A stretch of DNA of 64,000 nt from Leptothrix cholodnii SP-6 (lineage in GTDB: Bacteria > Pseudomonadota > Gammaproteobacteria > Burkholderiales > Burkholderiaceae_C), in contig NC_010524.1 of assembly GCF_000019785.1 (NCBI RefSeq), positions 744,001-808,000 on the forward strand, in the 5' to 3' direction. Position numbers and translations under genes: made by a program. Positions 41,891 through 55,200 of the stretch are shown in pieces. The first letter of the stretch is position 1; each line of letters opens with the position of its first letter. The notes under the pieces were generated by a model. It made no database searches, was not told where the DNA came from, and was given only the letters and a program-made list of their open reading frames with translations.

Positions 41891-43099
41891 TCAGTACGCG
41901 AGTCCCATGGCCAGGCGCACGTCCTTCATGGTCTGGCGCGCCACCAGGCGGGCGCGTTCGGTGCCGGCCTCGACCAGCCAGTGGACCTTCTTCGGTTCGT
42001 CCAGGTAGGCGGCGGCGCGTTCGCGCCACGGCGCCTGCTCGGCGATCACGGCGTCGATCACCGGCTGCTTGCAGTCCAGGCAGCCGATGCCGGCGCTGGT
42101 GCAGCCCTGGACGACCCAGTCCTTGACCTCGGGCGTCGAATAGACCTGATGGAACTGCCAGACCGGGCAGCGCTCCGGGTCGCCCGGATCGGTGCGGCGG
42201 CCGCGCTGCGGGTCGGTCTTCATGCCGCGGATCTTGCGGGTGACTTCGGCCGGCTCCTCGCGCATGGCGATGGTGTTGCCGTAGCTCTTGCTCATCTTGG
42301 CGCCGTCCAGGCCGGGCAGCTTGGCGGTCTCGGTCAGCAGCACCTGCGGCTCGGGCAGCACGGTCTTGCCGCTGCCCTTGAGGTGGCCGAGCAGCAGCTC
42401 GGTCTCGTCCTCGGTCCAGTCGGCGACGTTGGCGGCGGCCTTGCGCACGATCGCCTCGCCTTTGGCGATCGCCTCGGCCGAGCCGGTCTCGCCGTAGGCC
42501 TTGCGCTGCTTCTCGTAGTAGCGCGCGTCGTCCTTGCCCAGGCGCACGATGGCCGCGGCGATCTTCTGCTCGAAGCCGGGGATGCGGCCGTACAGGTGGT
42601 TGAAGCGGCGCGCCACCTCGCGCGTGATCTCGACGTGCGGCGCCTGGTCTTCACCGACCGGCACGTAGGCGGCCTTGTAGATCAGGATGTCGGCCGCCTG
42701 CAGCAGCGGGTAGCCGAGGAAGCCGTAGGTCGCGAGGTCGCGGTCCTTCAACTTCTCCATCTGGTCCTTGTAGGTCGGCATGCGCTCCAGCCAGGCCAGC
42801 GGCGTGCCCATCGCCAGCAGCGTGAACAGCTCGGCGTGTTCGGGCAGGCGGCTCTGGATGAAGAGCGTGGCGCGCTCGGGGTCGACGCCGGCGGCGAGCC
42901 AGTCGATCACCATGTCGTAGACGTTGCGCTCGATGACCTCGCGGTCTTCATAGTGCGTGGTCAGCGCGTGCCAGTCGGCCACGAAGTAGAAGCAGTCGTA
43001 GTCGTCCTGCAGGCGCACCCAGTTCTTGAGGGCGCCGTGATAGTGACCGAGGTGCAGGGCGCCGGTGGGGCGCATGCCGGAGAGGACGCGTGATTTCAT
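41891..43099 (-). CDS. trpS: tryptophanyl-tRNA synthetase
   Basis: A 402-residue class I aminoacyl-tRNA synthetase. HIGH is present as LHLGHYHGAL, the KMSKS loop as GAKMSKSYGN, and MVNYLQ-type tryptophan-pocket residues as VPVGEDQAPHVEITREVARRFN. It is longer than the 330-residue E. coli type through an inserted segment (about residues 215-265, EKQRKAYGETGSAEAIAKGEAIV...), a form common in Betaproteobacteria. ATG 43099 is the clear start; upstream codons are antisense to purN. Confidence 0.96.
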   Translation of the reverse strand: MKSRVLSGMRPTGALHLGHYHGALKNWVRLQDDYDCFYFVADWHALTTHYEDREVIERNVYDMVIDWLAAGVDPERATLFIQSRLPEHAELFTLLAMGTPLAWLERMPTYKDQMEKLKDRDLATYGFLGYPLLQAADILIYKAAYVPVGEDQAPHVEITREVARRFNHLYGRIPGFEQKIAAAIVRLGKDDARYYEKQRKAYGETGSAEAIAKGEAIVRKAAANVADWTEDETELLLGHLKGSGKTVLPEPQVLLTETAKLPGLDGAKMSKSYGNTIAMREEPAEVTRKIRGMKTDPQRGRRTDPGDPERCPVWQFHQVYSTPEVKDWVVQGCTSAGIGCLDCKQPVIDAVIAEQAPWRERAAAYLDEPKKVHWLVEAGTERARLVARQTMKDVRLAMGLAY

Positions 43100-43185
43100 G
43101 GGGCGCTGGCCGGTTGCGAGCTGTCGAGGGGATGCTTTTGATTGTAGGCAGCCGGCCGGGCCGGCCTCGCTACACTCGCCCACCC

Positions 43186-43815
43186 ATGAAACGCATCGTG
43201 ATCCTGATCTCCGGCGGCGGCTCGAACATGAAGGCCATCCATCAGGCCTGCATGGCCGAGGGCTGGCCGGCGCGCGTGGTGGCGGTGCTGAGCAACCGGG
43301 CCGAGTCCGGCGGGATCGCGTGGGCGCGCGAGCAGGGCATCGAGACGGCCGTGCTCGACCACCGCGGCCATCCCGATCGCACCAGCTTCGACACCGCGCT
43401 GGCGGCCGAGATCGATCGCCATGCGCCCGATCTGGTGGTGCTCGCCGGCTTCATGCGCATCCTGACGCCGGCGTTCGTCTCGCATTACGCCGGGCGGCTG
43501 CTCAATGTGCATCCGTCGCTGCTGCCGGCGTTCACCGGCCTGCACACCCACCAGCGCGCCATCGACGCCGGCTGCAAGCTCGCCGGCGCCACGGTGCATT
43601 TCGTGACCGCCGAGCTCGACCACGGGCCGATCGTCGCCCAGGCGGCGGTTCCGGTGCTGGCCGGCGATGACGCGGCCTCGCTGGCGGCGCGCGTGCTGGT
43701 CCAGGAGCACCGCATCTACCCGCAGGCGGTGGCCTGGTTCGTGCGCGACGAACTGCGACTCGACAACGGTCGCGTGACCCACACCGCTGGAGCGCCGCAG
43801 TGGCGCATGAGCTGA
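43186..43815 (+). CDS. purN: phosphoribosylglycinamide formyltransferase
   Basis: PurN transfers a formyl group from 10-formyl-THF to GAR in purine synthesis. The 209-residue protein has ILISGGGSNMKAI at the start, FMRILTPAFV and the active site LLNVHPSLLPAFTGLHTHQRAIDAGCKLAGATVHFVTAELDHGPIV, containing catalytic Asn, His and Asp. It is divergent from trpS. Confidence 0.96.
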   Translation: MKRIVILISGGGSNMKAIHQACMAEGWPARVVAVLSNRAESGGIAWAREQGIETAVLDHRGHPDRTSFDTALAAEIDRHAPDLVVLAGFMRILTPAFVSHYAGRLLNVHPSLLPAFTGLHTHQRAIDAGCKLAGATVHFVTAELDHGPIVAQAAVPVLAGDDAASLAARVLVQEHRIYPQAVAWFVRDELRLDNGRVTHTAGAPQWRMS

Positions 43816-43851
43816 CCCATCGGCCGAGCGCAAGCCGCCAAGGAATCCTGA

Positions 43852-45108
43852 ATGACCCCCAAAGCCCTGTTCGCGCTGTGTGACGAACTCCTGCACGAAG
43901 TGCTGCGCTTCACCCAGCCGGCCGATGCCGTGGTGTCGGCGTTCTTCCGCCGCCAGCGCGCGCTCGGTGTGCGCGAGCGCCACACGCTGGCCGAGACGGT
44001 CTATGCCGTGGTGCGTGAGCGGCTGCGCTATCAGTACCTGGCCAAGTCCGGCACCGGCTCGCTCGAGCGCCGGCTGATCCTGCTGGCCTGGCAGGGCAGC
44101 GACAGCTACATGCACGCGGTCGCCACGCCCGACGAGCTCAAGTGGGTCGCCACGGTCAAGCTGCTCAGCCTGGCCAAGCAGCCCGACAACCTGCGCCACA
44201 ACCTGCCCGAATGGCTGGCCGAGGCACTCAAGCAGGAGCTGGGCGACCAGTTCTGGCCGCTGGCCGAGAGCCTGATGAAGCCGGCCGGCCTCGACCTGCG
44301 CGCCAACCTGCTGAAGTCGCGCCGCGACGAGGTTCGGGCGACGCTGGCCGAAGAAGGCATCGCGACCGAGCCGACGCCGTTTTCGCCCTGGGGCCTGCGC
44401 ACCACCGGCAAGCCGACGCTCAACCGCACCGAGACCTTCACCCGCGGCGAGGTCGAGGTGCAGGACGAGGGCAGCCAGCTGCTCGCCCTGCTGACCGAAG
44501 CGCGGCGTGGCGAGATGGTGGTCGACTTCTGCGCCGGCGCCGGCGGCAAGACGCTGGCGCTGGGCGCGATGATGCGCAACACCGGCCGGCTGTACGCCTT
44601 CGACGTCTCGGCCCACCGGCTCGCGGCGCTCAAGCCGCGGCTGGCGCGCAGCGGGCTGTCGAACGTCTACCCGGCCGGCATCGCGCACGAACGCGACGAC
44701 CGCATCAAGCGCCTGGGCGGCAAGATCGACCGGGTGCTGGTCGATGCGCCGTGTTCGGGCCTGGGCACGCTGCGCCGCAATCCCGATCTGAAGTGGCGTC
44801 AGAGCCCGCAGTCGGTGGCCGAACTGGTGGCCAAGCAGACGGCCATCCTGGCCAGCGCCAGCCGCCTGCTCAAGCCGGGCGGCCGGCTGGTCTACGCCAC
44901 CTGCAGCCTGCTGAAGGCCGAGAACGAAGAGATCGCGGCGGCGTTCAGTGCGGCCCATCCGGATTTCGAGCCGCTCGACGCTGCCGAGGTGCTGGCGCGC
45001 CAGAACGTGCCCGACGCCGCCACGCTGACGAGCAACGGCTACCTGCGCCTGTGGCCGCACCAGCACGCCACGGACGGCTTCTTCGCAGCCGTCTGGCAGC
45101 GTCGCTGA
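43852..45108 (+). CDS. RsmB/NOP2-family rRNA (cytosine-5) methyltransferase
   Basis: A 418-residue SAM-dependent RNA m5C methyltransferase. The SAM-binding motif is VDFCAGAGGKTLALGAMM, the catalytic Cys lies in VDAPCSGLGTLRRNPDLKW and the second Cys in YATCSLLKAENEEI. The N-terminal about 170 residues replace the NusB-like region of E. coli RsmB with a shorter variant, so the exact target cytosine is not certain. It starts 37 bases after purN. Confidence 0.9.
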   Translation: MTPKALFALCDELLHEVLRFTQPADAVVSAFFRRQRALGVRERHTLAETVYAVVRERLRYQYLAKSGTGSLERRLILLAWQGSDSYMHAVATPDELKWVATVKLLSLAKQPDNLRHNLPEWLAEALKQELGDQFWPLAESLMKPAGLDLRANLLKSRRDEVRATLAEEGIATEPTPFSPWGLRTTGKPTLNRTETFTRGEVEVQDEGSQLLALLTEARRGEMVVDFCAGAGGKTLALGAMMRNTGRLYAFDVSAHRLAALKPRLARSGLSNVYPAGIAHERDDRIKRLGGKIDRVLVDAPCSGLGTLRRNPDLKWRQSPQSVAELVAKQTAILASASRLLKPGGRLVYATCSLLKAENEEIAAAFSAAHPDFEPLDAAEVLARQNVPDAATLTSNGYLRLWPHQHATDGFFAAVWQRR

Positions 45109-45306
45109 ACCCCGTCGCAGCGCCTTCGGGGCGTCGCGAGGCCCGGGCCGCTGCGGTCGGGAATGCCCCTGATCGAGCGGGGCTTCGGGTGTGGGTGCTC
45201 AGGAGGCCCCCACTACAATGCCGCGCCGGCTATCGATAAGCTGGTCGTCTGCCGCCGGTTTGCGGCAGCCTTGTAGCTACCGCGCCTTGCGCATTGAAGG
45301 TTGTCG

Positions 45307-46530
45307 ATGACCGAACTTTCCTCGATCTGGTATTCGCTGATCAACTGGCTGTCCGACGGCCTGTTGGGTTTGGGCGGATGGCAGATCCTCGTGGTGACCC
45401 TGGTGTTCACGCACCTGACGATTGCGGCCGTCACCATCTACCTGCACCGCAGCCAGGCGCATCGCTCGCTCGACCTGCACGCGATTCCCTCGCATTTCTT
45501 CCGCTTCTGGCTCTGGATGACCACCGGCATGGTCACCAAGGAGTGGGTCGCCATCCACCGCAAGCACCACGCCAAGTGCGAGACCGTCGACGACCCGCAC
45601 AGCCCGGTCGCACACGGCATCAAGACCGTGCTGCTGACCGGCAGCGAGCTCTATCGCGCCGAAGCGAAGAACCGGGAAACCCTCGCCAAGTACGGCCACG
45701 GCGCACCGAACGACTGGATCGAGCGCAACGTCTACACCCGCCACAGCGCGATGGGCGTGGCGCTGATGCTGATCATCAACGTGCTGCTGTTCGGCGCGAT
45801 CGGTGTCACGGTCTGGGCGGTGCAGATGATCTGGATCCCGATCACGGCGGCCGGCATCATCAACGGCATCGGTCACTTCTGGGGCTATCGCAACTTCGAG
45901 GCGGTCGACGCGTCGACCAACGTGTCGCCCTGGGGCCTGATCATCGGCGGCGAAGAGCTGCACAACAACCACCACACCTACCCGACCTCGGCCAAGCTGT
46001 CGGTCAAGCCCTACGAGTTCGACATCGGCTGGGCCTACATCCGCGCGCTGGAGATGGTCGGCCTGGCCAAGGTGCGCAAGACGCCGCCGCAGCTCAAGCT
46101 GGGCGTGGTCAAGGCCGTGGCCGACAACCAGACGCTCGAGGCGCTGATCGCCAACCGCTACGAAGTGATGGCGAAGTACGCCGGCGGCCTCAAGCAGGCG
46201 TGTGCCGACGAGCTCGATCGCCTGCGCGCGCAGGGCAAGCAGAACACCGAAGGCTGGTCGAACATGCGCCTGGCCAAGCGCTGGCTGCACCGTGATGCAG
46301 AGAAGATTCCTGCGGCCGTCAAGGCGCAGGTCGCCAGTGCCTGCGGGCAGAGCGCCGACCTGTCCCAGCTGGTGACGATGCGCGAAGAGCTGCGTCAGCT
46401 GTGGACACGTACCAACGTTTCGGCTGAACAGCTGGTCGCCGATCTGCAGGCCTGGTGCCACCGCGCCGAGAACAGCGGCATTGCCGCCTTGCAGGATTTC
46501 GCCCGCACGCTGCGTGCCGCGCGCGCCTGA
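45307..46530 (+). CDS. membrane fatty acid desaturase (acyl-CoA delta-9 type)
   Basis: A 407-residue di-iron desaturase of the FA_desaturase family. Three His boxes are visible: HRSQAHRS, HRKHHAKCE and HNNHHTYP. Hydrophobic segments include ILVVTLVFTHLTIAAVTIYL and VALMLIINVLLFGAIGVTVWA. It would introduce a cis double bond for membrane fluidity. After about residue 260 there is a helical extension of about 140 residues (ending CHRAENSGIAALQDFARTLRAARA) not found in eukaryotic enzymes; its role is unknown. ATG 45307 is preferred over TTG 45301. A small hairpin (CTGCCGC/GCGGCAG, about 45249-45268) lies in the leader. Confidence 0.9.
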   Translation: MTELSSIWYSLINWLSDGLLGLGGWQILVVTLVFTHLTIAAVTIYLHRSQAHRSLDLHAIPSHFFRFWLWMTTGMVTKEWVAIHRKHHAKCETVDDPHSPVAHGIKTVLLTGSELYRAEAKNRETLAKYGHGAPNDWIERNVYTRHSAMGVALMLIINVLLFGAIGVTVWAVQMIWIPITAAGIINGIGHFWGYRNFEAVDASTNVSPWGLIIGGEELHNNHHTYPTSAKLSVKPYEFDIGWAYIRALEMVGLAKVRKTPPQLKLGVVKAVADNQTLEALIANRYEVMAKYAGGLKQACADELDRLRAQGKQNTEGWSNMRLAKRWLHRDAEKIPAAVKAQVASACGQSADLSQLVTMREELRQLWTRTNVSAEQLVADLQAWCHRAENSGIAALQDFARTLRAARA

Positions 46531-46595
46531 CACGCTGCTTTCACGGCTGCCGCGAGCCGTGCATGTCCGTCACTCGGGTGGGCGACGTACAACAA

Positions 46596-46922
46596 TCAAC
46601 CCGGAATCGTGGATTGAACGCGGATTCTGATTGGGCTAGTCTGCCAACCGTTCTGCCGCAACGCGGCATCGAGTCGAGGTAGAAGCTGGCGCAGCTTGGA
46701 CGCGACGGCCGGGCTGCTCACCAGCAACACCCAGCCGTTGTCGTCGGTCGGGCCGGGTCTGACTGACGCCAACAATCCAGAAGGGATCAACGGACGGATC
46801 ACGTTCATGCGTGCATGGGCGTCGGCCAGTTTCTGCTGCAGATGCAGCAGCGGCTGACAGTGGTCCAGCGCTTGCCTGAGCGGCAATGCATCCGGAACAA
46901 GTGCACGGCGATCCGCTTTCAT
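46596..46922 (-). CDS. DUF721/DciA-family protein
   Basis: A 108-residue protein matching DUF721 (DciA-like), LRQALDHCQPLLHLQQKLADAHARMNVIRPLIPSGLLASVRPG... with the WVLLVSSPAVASKLRQLLPRLDAALRQNGW core. DciA proteins recruit the replicative helicase DnaB in bacteria without DnaC; whether this shortened version does so is inferred. It is divergent from the M23 peptidase by 18 bases, a gene order shared with other Burkholderiales near secA. Confidence 0.75.
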   Translation of the reverse strand: MKADRRALVPDALPLRQALDHCQPLLHLQQKLADAHARMNVIRPLIPSGLLASVRPGPTDDNGWVLLVSSPAVASKLRQLLPRLDAALRQNGWQTSPIRIRVQSTIPG

Positions 46923-46940
46923 ATCAGGAGTGTAGTGACG

Positions 46941-47963
46941 ATGGATATTTTGATCACCCATGGCGGGCTCGCGCGTACGCGCTCTTTCCATGTCGGCCCC
47001 CTGCAGTTGGGCGTGATCGTGGCGACGTTCGTCCTGGCGATGATGATGATGTCGGGCACCATCTACCACTTCATCTTCCTCAAGGCCGCCCGCGAAGGCT
47101 GGCCGGTGGTCAGTCACCTGACGGGGCTGGTGGTGCGTGATGAAACCGAGCAGCGTGACCGGTTCCTGCGCGAGAACCTCGACGCGATGGCGCAGAAGGT
47201 CGGCGAAATGCAGGCCAAGGTCGTCAAGCTCGAGGCGATGGGCGAGCGTGTTGCCGGCCTGGCGGGCATCAAGCCCGAGGAGCTGCGGGTTGTGGAGACG
47301 CTCGGCGAGAAGCCCCTGGGGGGCGGCGAAGCCGCCACGGTCGAAGGTGGTCGTGGCGGGCCCTATGTGCCGGTGTCGTCGCCCTCGATGGTGCAGCTCA
47401 ACTCGGTGGTCGACGCGCTCGAGCTTCAGGCCGCGCGCAGCGGCGACGTGTTCACCCTGACCGAATCGCGACTGCTCGAGCGCCGGCTCGAGATGATGAT
47501 GGTGCCCAGCGCGCCGCCGGTCCGCGGCCCGATCGGTTCGGGCTTCGGCTTCCGCCTCGATCCGTTCACGCGGCATGCCGCGCTGCACACCGGTCTTGAT
47601 TTTCCGGCCCCGCAGGGAACGCCGATCCACGCTGCGGCAGGTGGCGTCGTGCTCAATGCCGAATCCCAGGGCGCTTATGGCCAGGCCGTCGAGATCGACC
47701 ACGGCAATGGCCTGGTCACCCGTTATGCCCACACATCGAAGTTCCATGTCCGCCCCGGTGAAGTGGTGCGGCGTGGCCAGTTGATCGCCAATGTCGGCAA
47801 CACCGGGCGCTCGACCGGGGCGCACCTGCATTTCGAGGTGCTGCTCAACGGCGTGCAGCAGAATCCGGCGCGCTTCCTGGCGCGTGGCGAGGACCTGTCC
47901 CTGAAGGAACAGACCGCAGAAGCGTCGCCCGAGCGCCGCTCCGGCAAGCGCAAGACCCGGTGA
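46941..47963 (+). CDS. M23 family metallopeptidase (LytM-type)
   Basis: A 340-residue envelope protein: short cytoplasmic start, transmembrane helix (LGVIVATFVLAMMMMSGTIYHFIFL), a coiled-coil region of about 70 residues (ENLDAMAQKVGEMQAKVVKLEAMGERV) and a C-terminal M23 domain with GFGFRLDPFTRHAALHTGLDF (H...D), YAHTSKFHV and TGRSTGAHLHFEV (HxH). These Zn residues are complete, so it is probably an active peptidoglycan endopeptidase. ATG 46941 is used with AGGAG about 10 bases upstream. Precedes secA. Confidence 0.92.
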   Translation: MDILITHGGLARTRSFHVGPLQLGVIVATFVLAMMMMSGTIYHFIFLKAAREGWPVVSHLTGLVVRDETEQRDRFLRENLDAMAQKVGEMQAKVVKLEAMGERVAGLAGIKPEELRVVETLGEKPLGGGEAATVEGGRGGPYVPVSSPSMVQLNSVVDALELQAARSGDVFTLTESRLLERRLEMMMVPSAPPVRGPIGSGFGFRLDPFTRHAALHTGLDFPAPQGTPIHAAAGGVVLNAESQGAYGQAVEIDHGNGLVTRYAHTSKFHVRPGEVVRRGQLIANVGNTGRSTGAHLHFEVLLNGVQQNPARFLARGEDLSLKEQTAEASPERRSGKRKTR

Positions 47964-48158
47964 TAAACTGATTTGTCCTGTGGAAGTGCCTGGGTCGCCG
48001 TCTCGGATGGCCCGTTCACGCGAGCGTTTGACGCCAAACATTCGGGTGTGGTCCTGATCGGCCGCCGACGTGCGCCATCGGGGTCGCGCTTTCACCCCTG
48101 CTCATAACCGGCCCTGGCGGGACTGTCCCGTGCCAGGGCCTTGACGTGTGTCCCGTCC

Positions 48159-50918
<2,760 letters not shown>

Positions 50919-50981
50919 GCCGGCCCGAGCCGCGCCTGACTTGCCCTCCCCACGTTCCACCATCTCCCGACGAGGTCTGCC

Positions 50982-52211
50982 ATGCCCGTGAACCTGCGCG
51001 CTCCCCTGCCTGAAGAACTGCACCCGGTGGCCGGCGTCAAGCTCGGCATCACGATGGCCGGCGTGCGCAAGGCGAATCGCCGCGACCTGACCGTGGTCAC
51101 GCTGGTGCCCGGCTCCAGCGTGGCGGGGGTGTTCACCACCAACCGCTTCTGCGCCGCGCCGGTGCAGATCTGCCGCGAGCACCTCGCCGCCGGCCCGGCC
51201 AAGCGCGCCATCGTCATCAACACCGGCAACGCCAACGCCGGCACCGGCGAAGACGGCCTGGTGCGCGCGCGCTCGGTCTGCGTCGCGCTGGCGCAGCAGC
51301 TCAACCTCGCGCCCGAGGAAGTGCTGCCGTTCTCGACCGGCGTGATCATGGAGACGCTGCCCGCCGACCGCATCCAGGCCGGCCTGCCCGCCGCGATCGC
51401 CGACGCCCGCGAGGACCACTGGGCGCAGGCCGCCGAAGCCATCATGACCACCGACACGCTGCCCAAGGCCGCGTCGCGCCAGGTGCAGATCGGCGGCAAG
51501 ACCGTCACCGTGACCGGCATCAGCAAGGGCGCCGGCATGATCCGGCCCAACATGGCGACCATGCTCGGCTTCGTCGCCACCGACGCGGTGATCGAGCCGC
51601 GCCTGCTGCAGGAACTGGTGCGCGAAGCCGCCGACCGCAGCTTCAACCGCATCACGATCGACGGCGACACGTCGACCAACGACAGCTTCCTGCTGATCGC
51701 CACCCACCAGGCCGGCCACGCGCCGATCACGCAGCTCGAATCGCCCGAAGGCGCGGCATTGCGCTCCGCGGTGATCGCGGTGTCGCAGCAGCTCGCGCAG
51801 GCGATCGTGCGCGACGGCGAGGGTGCGACCAAGTTCATCACCATCCGCGTCGAGGGCGGCCGCCACAAGGAAGAGTGCCGCCAGGTGGCCTACGCGATCG
51901 CGCATTCGCCGCTGGTCAAGACCGCGTTCTTCGCCAGCGACCCGAACCTGGGCCGCATCCTGGCCGCGGTCGGTTACGCCGGCATCGACGACCTGGACCA
52001 GAACCTGATCGACCTGTTCCTCGACGACGTGCACGTGGCGCGCAACGGTGGCCGCCACCCCGACTACCGCGAGGAAGACGGCTCGCGCGTGATGAAGCAG
52101 GCCGAGATCACCGTGCGGGTGGACCTGCACCGCGGCAACCGCCGCGCCACGGTCTGGACCTGCGACCTGTCGCACGACTACGTCACCATCAACGCCGACT
52201 ACCGCAGCTGA
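50982..52211 (+). CDS. argJ: bifunctional glutamate N-acetyltransferase/amino-acid N-acetyltransferase
   Basis: ArgJ recycles the acetyl group in arginine synthesis, transferring it from N-acetylornithine to glutamate. The 409-residue precursor has the autoproteolysis and nucleophile site [19 protein letters not shown] (Thr of ATML), [16 protein letters not shown] near the N-terminus and [15 protein letters not shown] at the C-terminus. Gap to secA is 63 bases. A hairpin terminator follows. Confidence 0.97.
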   Translation: MPVNLRAPLPEELHPVAGVKLGITMAGVRKANRRDLTVVTLVPGSSVAGVFTTNRFCAAPVQICREHLAAGPAKRAIVINTGNANAGTGEDGLVRARSVCVALAQQLNLAPEEVLPFSTGVIMETLPADRIQAGLPAAIADAREDHWAQAAEAIMTTDTLPKAASRQVQIGGKTVTVTGISKGAGMIRPNMATMLGFVATDAVIEPRLLQELVREAADRSFNRITIDGDTSTNDSFLLIATHQAGHAPITQLESPEGAALRSAVIAVSQQLAQAIVRDGEGATKFITIRVEGGRHKEECRQVAYAIAHSPLVKTAFFASDPNLGRILAAVGYAGIDDLDQNLIDLFLDDVHVARNGGRHPDYREEDGSRVMKQAEITVRVDLHRGNRRATVWTCDLSHDYVTINADYRS

Positions 52212-52245
52212 GCCACGGCGGTGCCGATCCCGTCCGCGCCCTGAA

Positions 52246-52272
52246 CAACGCCCCGCCGAGCGGGGCGTTGTC
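52246..52272. terminator. bidirectional terminator between argJ and the adhesin gene
   Basis: A perfect 12-bp stem (52246-52257 and 52261-52272, ACAACGCCCCGC against GCGGGGCGTTGT) with a three-base loop is followed by CGTTT on the plus strand. It sits between two converging genes and would stop both transcripts. Confidence 0.8.
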
Positions 52273-52283
52273 GTTTGCGGGCC

Positions 52284-55200
52284 TCAGTCGGTGATCAGCT
52301 TGCCGCTTTGTAGCAGGTGCTGGATCACCTGCTGCTGATCGCCGCCGGCAGCGCCAATCAGGTCGACGCCGGTGAACTCGATCACCTGATCGACCGGCCC
52401 GGTCGCGCCCTGCGATCGCACCTCGAGGAGGGTCGACTGGCCGCTGCTGTCGAGCTTGAAGTCGAGGAAGTCCGCCAGGTTGCCGACGTCGTTGCCGAAG
52501 TGCTGCTCGCCGAGCAGCAGGTCGCGCAGGTCGAGCAGGTCGCCGCCGTTGGCGGGTGTGCCGACGTCGAAGTCCGCGATGCGGTCCCGTGCCGGGCTGG
52601 CGGCGCTGCCGGCGTCCGCCAGGTGCCACCGGAGCACATCGGCGCCCAGGCCGCCGGCCAGCACGTCGTCGCCGCTGCCGCCGCGCAGCAGGTCGGCGCC
52701 GGCGCCGCCGGCGAGGGTGTCGTCGCCATCGAGGCCGTAGAGCCGGTCGCTGCCCGTGCTGCCGTCCAGGGCATGGCCGCCGCTCGTGCTGTCGGTCGTG
52801 ACCGTGGTCTGCGCCTCGGCGGCCAGCACGTCGACCGTCAGCAGGCTGCCGACATTCGCCTGCGCGGTGGCGCCGGCGCTGTCGGTGGCCGTCAGCGTGG
52901 TGGCCGACAGCAGCTTGGCGTTGACCGCATCGCCGAGCAGGCCGCCGCTGTTCTCGAGGTGCACGCTGGCCAGGAACTCGTTGATCAGCGGGTTGCTCAG
53001 CGTGCCGCCGTCGGCTGCGGTGATGGTCAGCGTCGACTCGTTGCTGCACAGCAGGCCGCCGAGCGTGCCGAGCAAGCCGCCGGTTTGCGCTGGCGTGGTG
53101 TTCTCGAGCACCTGCAGGCCCAGTTCGGCGGCCAGCCGCACGTCATAGGCGAAGTGGTGGGTGGTGGTGACGAGGCTCGTCAGCTTGCCGAGCAGGCCGC
53201 TGTCGTAATGCAGCTCGACCTGCTTCAGGTCGCCGTCGACATCGTGGGCGCCGAAGGCCTGCTGGCGGCCGAAGTCGAGGATGTCGAGCACGTTGGCATC
53301 GATCAGGCCCAGCAGGCCGCCCCCGCCGCTGGCGCGCACGGTCGGTGCGTCGTTGCTGCCGTGGATCGTGATCGTCACGGTCTGCGCGGTGCCGTCGGCG
53401 CTGTGCACGACGAAGCGGTCGGTCAGCGTCTGGCCCGGGGCGAGCGCGTCGACCTTCGGGTGGCCGTTGTCGAGCGTGTACGTCCAGCGGCCGCTGGCGT
53501 CGATGCCGTACTGGCCCAGGCCGAGGGTGCTGGCGCCGCTGCCGACCGGCTGGAACCGGGCCTGCGCGGGCCCGTCGCCGTCGTGCACGCTGAGCTGGCC
53601 GTGCGTGCTGCTGGCTGACGAACGGCTGCTGTCATGGTCGCGGTCGCAACCGTTGCTGGCGGTGAGGCTGCCCGCTTCGGTCACGTCGCCGTGGTCGACG
53701 CCGCCGATCACGGCCGCCTGGTCCGGCGGCCGCACCACGTCGAGCCCGAGCGTGCCGTCGGCGGTGTCGCCATCGCCGTCGATCAGCGTGAACCGCACGT
53801 CGGTGCGACCCGCCTCGGCGCCCGGGCTGAAGGTGTAGGCGCCGCTGTCGAGCTGCACCGCCAGGCTGCCGCCGTGCGCCAGCGCCACGCTCAGCACGCC
53901 GGTCTGCGCGTCATGGCTGCCGGCGTTCGTTCCGGTGCCCGCCTGCACGCCGACGCTGCCCGGTGGCCCGGGGTGGTAGGTGTAGGTCACGCCGTCGATC
54001 GTGATCGACGCGATGCGCGCCCCGTCGGCGCCGCCGCCGGCGATCAGCTGGCCGCTGACCGGCGCCTGCACCGGGGTGCTCAGCACTGCGTCGAGCTGGT
54101 TGAAGTCGCTCACCCGCAGCGCGTCGGTGTCGTGCCCGCTGCTGCCGTCGTAGGCGATGCCGTCCATGCTGGCCTGCGTCGTGCTGTCACCCAGGCCGAT
54201 CGCGCGGCTGTCGATCGCCTGGCTGGTGACGAAGGACTCCCACTGCCGCTGCTCGGCGCTGTCGATCCCGTGGCCGCGGTTGGGCTCGCCGTCCGACAGG
54301 AAGTAGCTGACGTTCTGCGCGCCCGCCAGTCTGCCGGCGCTCAGGAAGGCGCTCTGCGCTGCCGCCAGCGCCGAGTCGTAGTGCGTGCCGCCGTCGGCCT
54401 GCAGACTGGCGAGCAGCTGCCGGGCCGTGGCCACGTCGGTCCAGACCTCGCCGATGGCCTGCGCGGTCGACGAGAACGTCACCAGCCGCACGGCCACATC
54501 GCCCATCGCCTCGTGGCGGTCGAGCAGCTGGCCGATCGCCTCGATCGCGCTGGCCAGCCGGGTCGCGCCGGCCACGCCGTCGGCGGTGTCCATGCTGCCC
54601 GACACGTCGAGGCTGATCAGCAGGTTGGTGCGCGCCGCCGTGGCACTGACGCTGTCGTTGCGGGCCAGCGGCGCGTCGTCGTCGATCTGCAGTTCGATCG
54701 TCGCGTCGCGGCCGTGCACGCCGTCGCTCAGGTGCACGCCCACGCCGAGCGAGAGTCGATCTTCGCCGGCCGCGCCGTGGTCGAGCGGGCGCGACAGCGT
54801 CACCTCGTAGGCGCCGCCGGCGTCGATGCTGACGCGCAGCGCCTCGGCGCCGTCGGCCGTGCCGACGTGGCCGACCAGCGTGGTGCTGCCGTCGCCGGTC
54901 CAGACGATCGCCTGCCCGCCCGAACTCAGCGCGTCCGGCGGGGCACTCAGCGTCACGCTCAGCTGTGCGCTGTCGGCGTCGCTGAAGCTCAGCTGGCCGC
55001 TGAAGCTGCGCGCGTCGGTGCTGTCGTCACCGGGGTGTGCGCCGACGTCATCGGCCTGGCCGCCGGCCAGGCCTTCTTCGGACACCTGCGCGCTCAGCTG
55101 GCCGCCGATCACGGGCAAGGCGCCGTCGATGATCTGCGTGCCGACCGAGCCTGCGCCCGACGCGATCACCACGTTCTCGAAGCCGCCGCCCGAGGTGCCG

